Source of the DNA: Aminobacter aganoensis
GTDB taxonomy: Bacteria > Pseudomonadota > Alphaproteobacteria > Rhizobiales > Rhizobiaceae
Direction of reading: 5' to 3'
NCBI RefSeq assembly: GCF_014206975.1
Contig: NZ_JACHOU010000017.1
Coordinates: forward strand, 1 to 64,000
DNA: 64,000 bases
The notes below the pieces were generated by a model. It saw only the letters and a program-made list of their open reading frames with translations. It did no database searches and was not told the DNA's origin. Position numbers and translations under genes: made by a program. Of the stretch, positions 62,891-64,000 are shown in pieces (positions within the stretch are counted from its first letter, which is position 1; the number at the start of each line of letters is the position of its first letter).

Positions 62891-64000
62891 ATGACCCAGC
62901 ACCAACCTAACCTCAAGGCGGCGAAGATCACCGGTGGCGTGCACACCGACCAGCGCCACGATTCCGCGCACAAGCACGTTGCCGGCGAGGCCGTCTATAT
63001 CGACGACATGCCGGAACCTGCGGGCACGCTGCATGTCGGCCTCGGCCTGTCCAACGTCACCCATGGCACGCTGAAGTCGGTCGACCTGTCCGCCGTCCGT
63101 GCCGCACCCGGCGTCGTTGACGTGCTGACCCATGCCGACGTGCCGGGCGAAAACGACATTTCGCCGAGCGGCATGCATGACGACCCGGTCTTCGCCGAGG
63201 GCAAGGTGGAGTTCCACGGCCAGCCGATCTTCGCCGTCGTGGCCAACACCCGCGAGCAGGCCCGCCGCGCCGCGCGCCTGGCCAAGATCGAATATGACGA
63301 GCTGCCGGCCGTCATCAGCATCTGGGACCTCGACCCGGAGACGGACAAGCAGGTGACGTCGCCGCTGACGCTCAGCCGAGGCGATGCCGCGGCGGCTATA
63401 GCCGCGGCTCCACGCCGGGTGAAGGGGCGGATGAAGCTCGGCGGCCAGGACCATTTCTATCTCGAAGGCCAGGTGTCGCTGGCGGTGCCCGGCGAGGACG
63501 ACGAGGTCATCGTCTATTGCTCGACTCAAGGCCCGAGCGAGACCCAGCACCTCGTTTCGCATGTGCTCGGCGTGCCAAGCCACGCGGTGACGGTCGAGGT
63601 TCGGCGCATGGGCGGCGGCTTCGGCGGCAAGGAAACACAGGCCAACCAGTGCGCGGCGATTGCCGCCATCGCGGCCAAGAAGCACAAGCGCGCTGTGAAG
63701 GTCCGCCTCGACCGCGACGAGGACATGACCGCCACCGGCAAGCGCCACGACTTCGCCATCGACTACGAGGTCGGCTTCGACGACGCGGGCAACATCCTCG
63801 GCGTCGACTACATGTTCGCGCTCAATGCCGGCTTTTCGGCCGATCTGTCGGGGCCGGTGGGCGACCGGGCGCTGTTCCATTGCGACAACGCCTATTTCTA
63901 TCCGAACGTGCATGCGAAGTCGGCGCCGCTCTACACCAACACGGTGTCGAACACGGCGTTCCGTGGCTTCGGCGGGCCGCAGGGCATGGTCGGCGCCGAG
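62891..64000 (+). CDS. xdhB: xanthine dehydrogenase large subunit (molybdenum), partial
   Basis: The first 370 residues are present; the gene runs off the right edge, where about 780 residues are usual. The ATG lies one base after the xdhA stop. The N-terminal part (DSAHKHVAGEAVYIDDMPEP) and RMGGGFGGKETQ, a molybdopterin-site motif, are those of XdhB. The visible end holds FRGFGGPQG, another cofactor-binding motif. No frameshift is seen in the visible part. Confidence 0.93.
   Translation, partial: MTQHQPNLKAAKITGGVHTDQRHDSAHKHVAGEAVYIDDMPEPAGTLHVGLGLSNVTHGTLKSVDLSAVRAAPGVVDVLTHADVPGENDISPSGMHDDPVFAEGKVEFHGQPIFAVVANTREQARRAARLAKIEYDELPAVISIWDLDPETDKQVTSPLTLSRGDAAAAIAAAPRRVKGRMKLGGQDHFYLEGQVSLAVPGEDDEVIVYCSTQGPSETQHLVSHVLGVPSHAVTVEVRRMGGGFGGKETQANQCAAIAAIAAKKHKRAVKVRLDRDEDMTATGKRHDFAIDYEVGFDDAGNILGVDYMFALNAGFSADLSGPVGDRALFHCDNAYFYPNVHAKSAPLYTNTVSNTAFRGFGGPQGMVGAE

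Overview
The window reads as chromosomal DNA of a high-GC alphaproteobacterium of the order Hyphomicrobiales (Rhizobiales), most like Mesorhizobium, Aminobacter or a close relative. The evidence is gene content: a DUF930 protein, MocD/MocE-like rhizopine genes, an aerobic carnitine route with a BKACE enzyme, and a PuuE-UraD fusion. GC-rich palindromic repeats of a kind common between rhizobial genes point the same way. The genus is an inference. I see no rRNA, transposase, phage gene or CRISPR array, and only one degenerate tRNA-like stretch at the left edge.

Layout. 0.1-4.1 kb: tRNA-like remnant, an O-methyltransferase, an ankyrin-cytochrome c fusion and a membrane-anchored DUF930 protein. 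4.5-12 kb: a polyamine-type ABC importer co-oriented with an HpaI-type aldolase, a nitrilase-family amidohydrolase, an RraA-like protein and a LysR regulator; this looks like uptake and breakdown of an unknown nitrogenous compound. 12-23.2 kb: a rhizopine-like catabolic cluster. It has two MocA-type dehydrogenases, a divergent PanB homologue, a MocE-like Rieske ferredoxin and a MocD-like desaturase/oxygenase on the minus strand. Facing them are a LacI regulator, a DUF4432 epimerase-like protein, a ribose-type ABC importer and a 2-hydroxyacid dehydrogenase on the plus strand. A shared 9-bp motif, TCATTTTGA, lies in the control regions and is a good candidate for the LacI-type operator. 23.2-27.9 kb: a cobalamin riboswitch ahead of a BtuF/BtuC/BtuD-like importer and a luciferase-like flavin monooxygenase.

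27.9-36 kb: single-function genes (MFS pump, aldehyde dehydrogenase, metallo-hydrolase, PPi-type phosphofructokinase, L,D-transpeptidase lipoprotein, LysE exporter, TTC38-like TPR protein). 36-40.5 kb: xylose genes xylB and xylA with a small NTF2-like gene between them, then an LHPP-type phosphatase. 40.7-49.3 kb: a carnitine/gamma-butyrobetaine cluster (GlxA/CdhR-type regulator, BKACE cleavage enzyme, carnitine dehydrogenase, acyl-CoA dehydrogenase, NDP-forming CoA ligase, CaiD-like hydratase, esterase). Its inferred output is glycine betaine plus an acetyl unit. 49.6-56.8 kb: a dipeptide-type ABC importer behind a CocE/NonD hydrolase. 56.9-57.5 kb: a Phd/RelE-type toxin-antitoxin pair. 57.5-64 kb: purine and ureide catabolism (deaminase, ureidoglycolate lyase, ureidoglycine aminohydrolase, allantoinase-OHCU decarboxylase fusion, HIU hydrolase, xanthine dehydrogenase). 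The last gene is cut by the window edge.

Four points deserve most attention. The PanB homologue has lost all three metal ligands inside the moc-like cluster. A flavin monooxygenase sits at the end of a B12-riboswitch operon. Palindromic repeats in the 30.8-49.5 kb stretch have entered the reading frame of the CoA ligase gene. An importer-aldolase-amidase operon has no known substrate.
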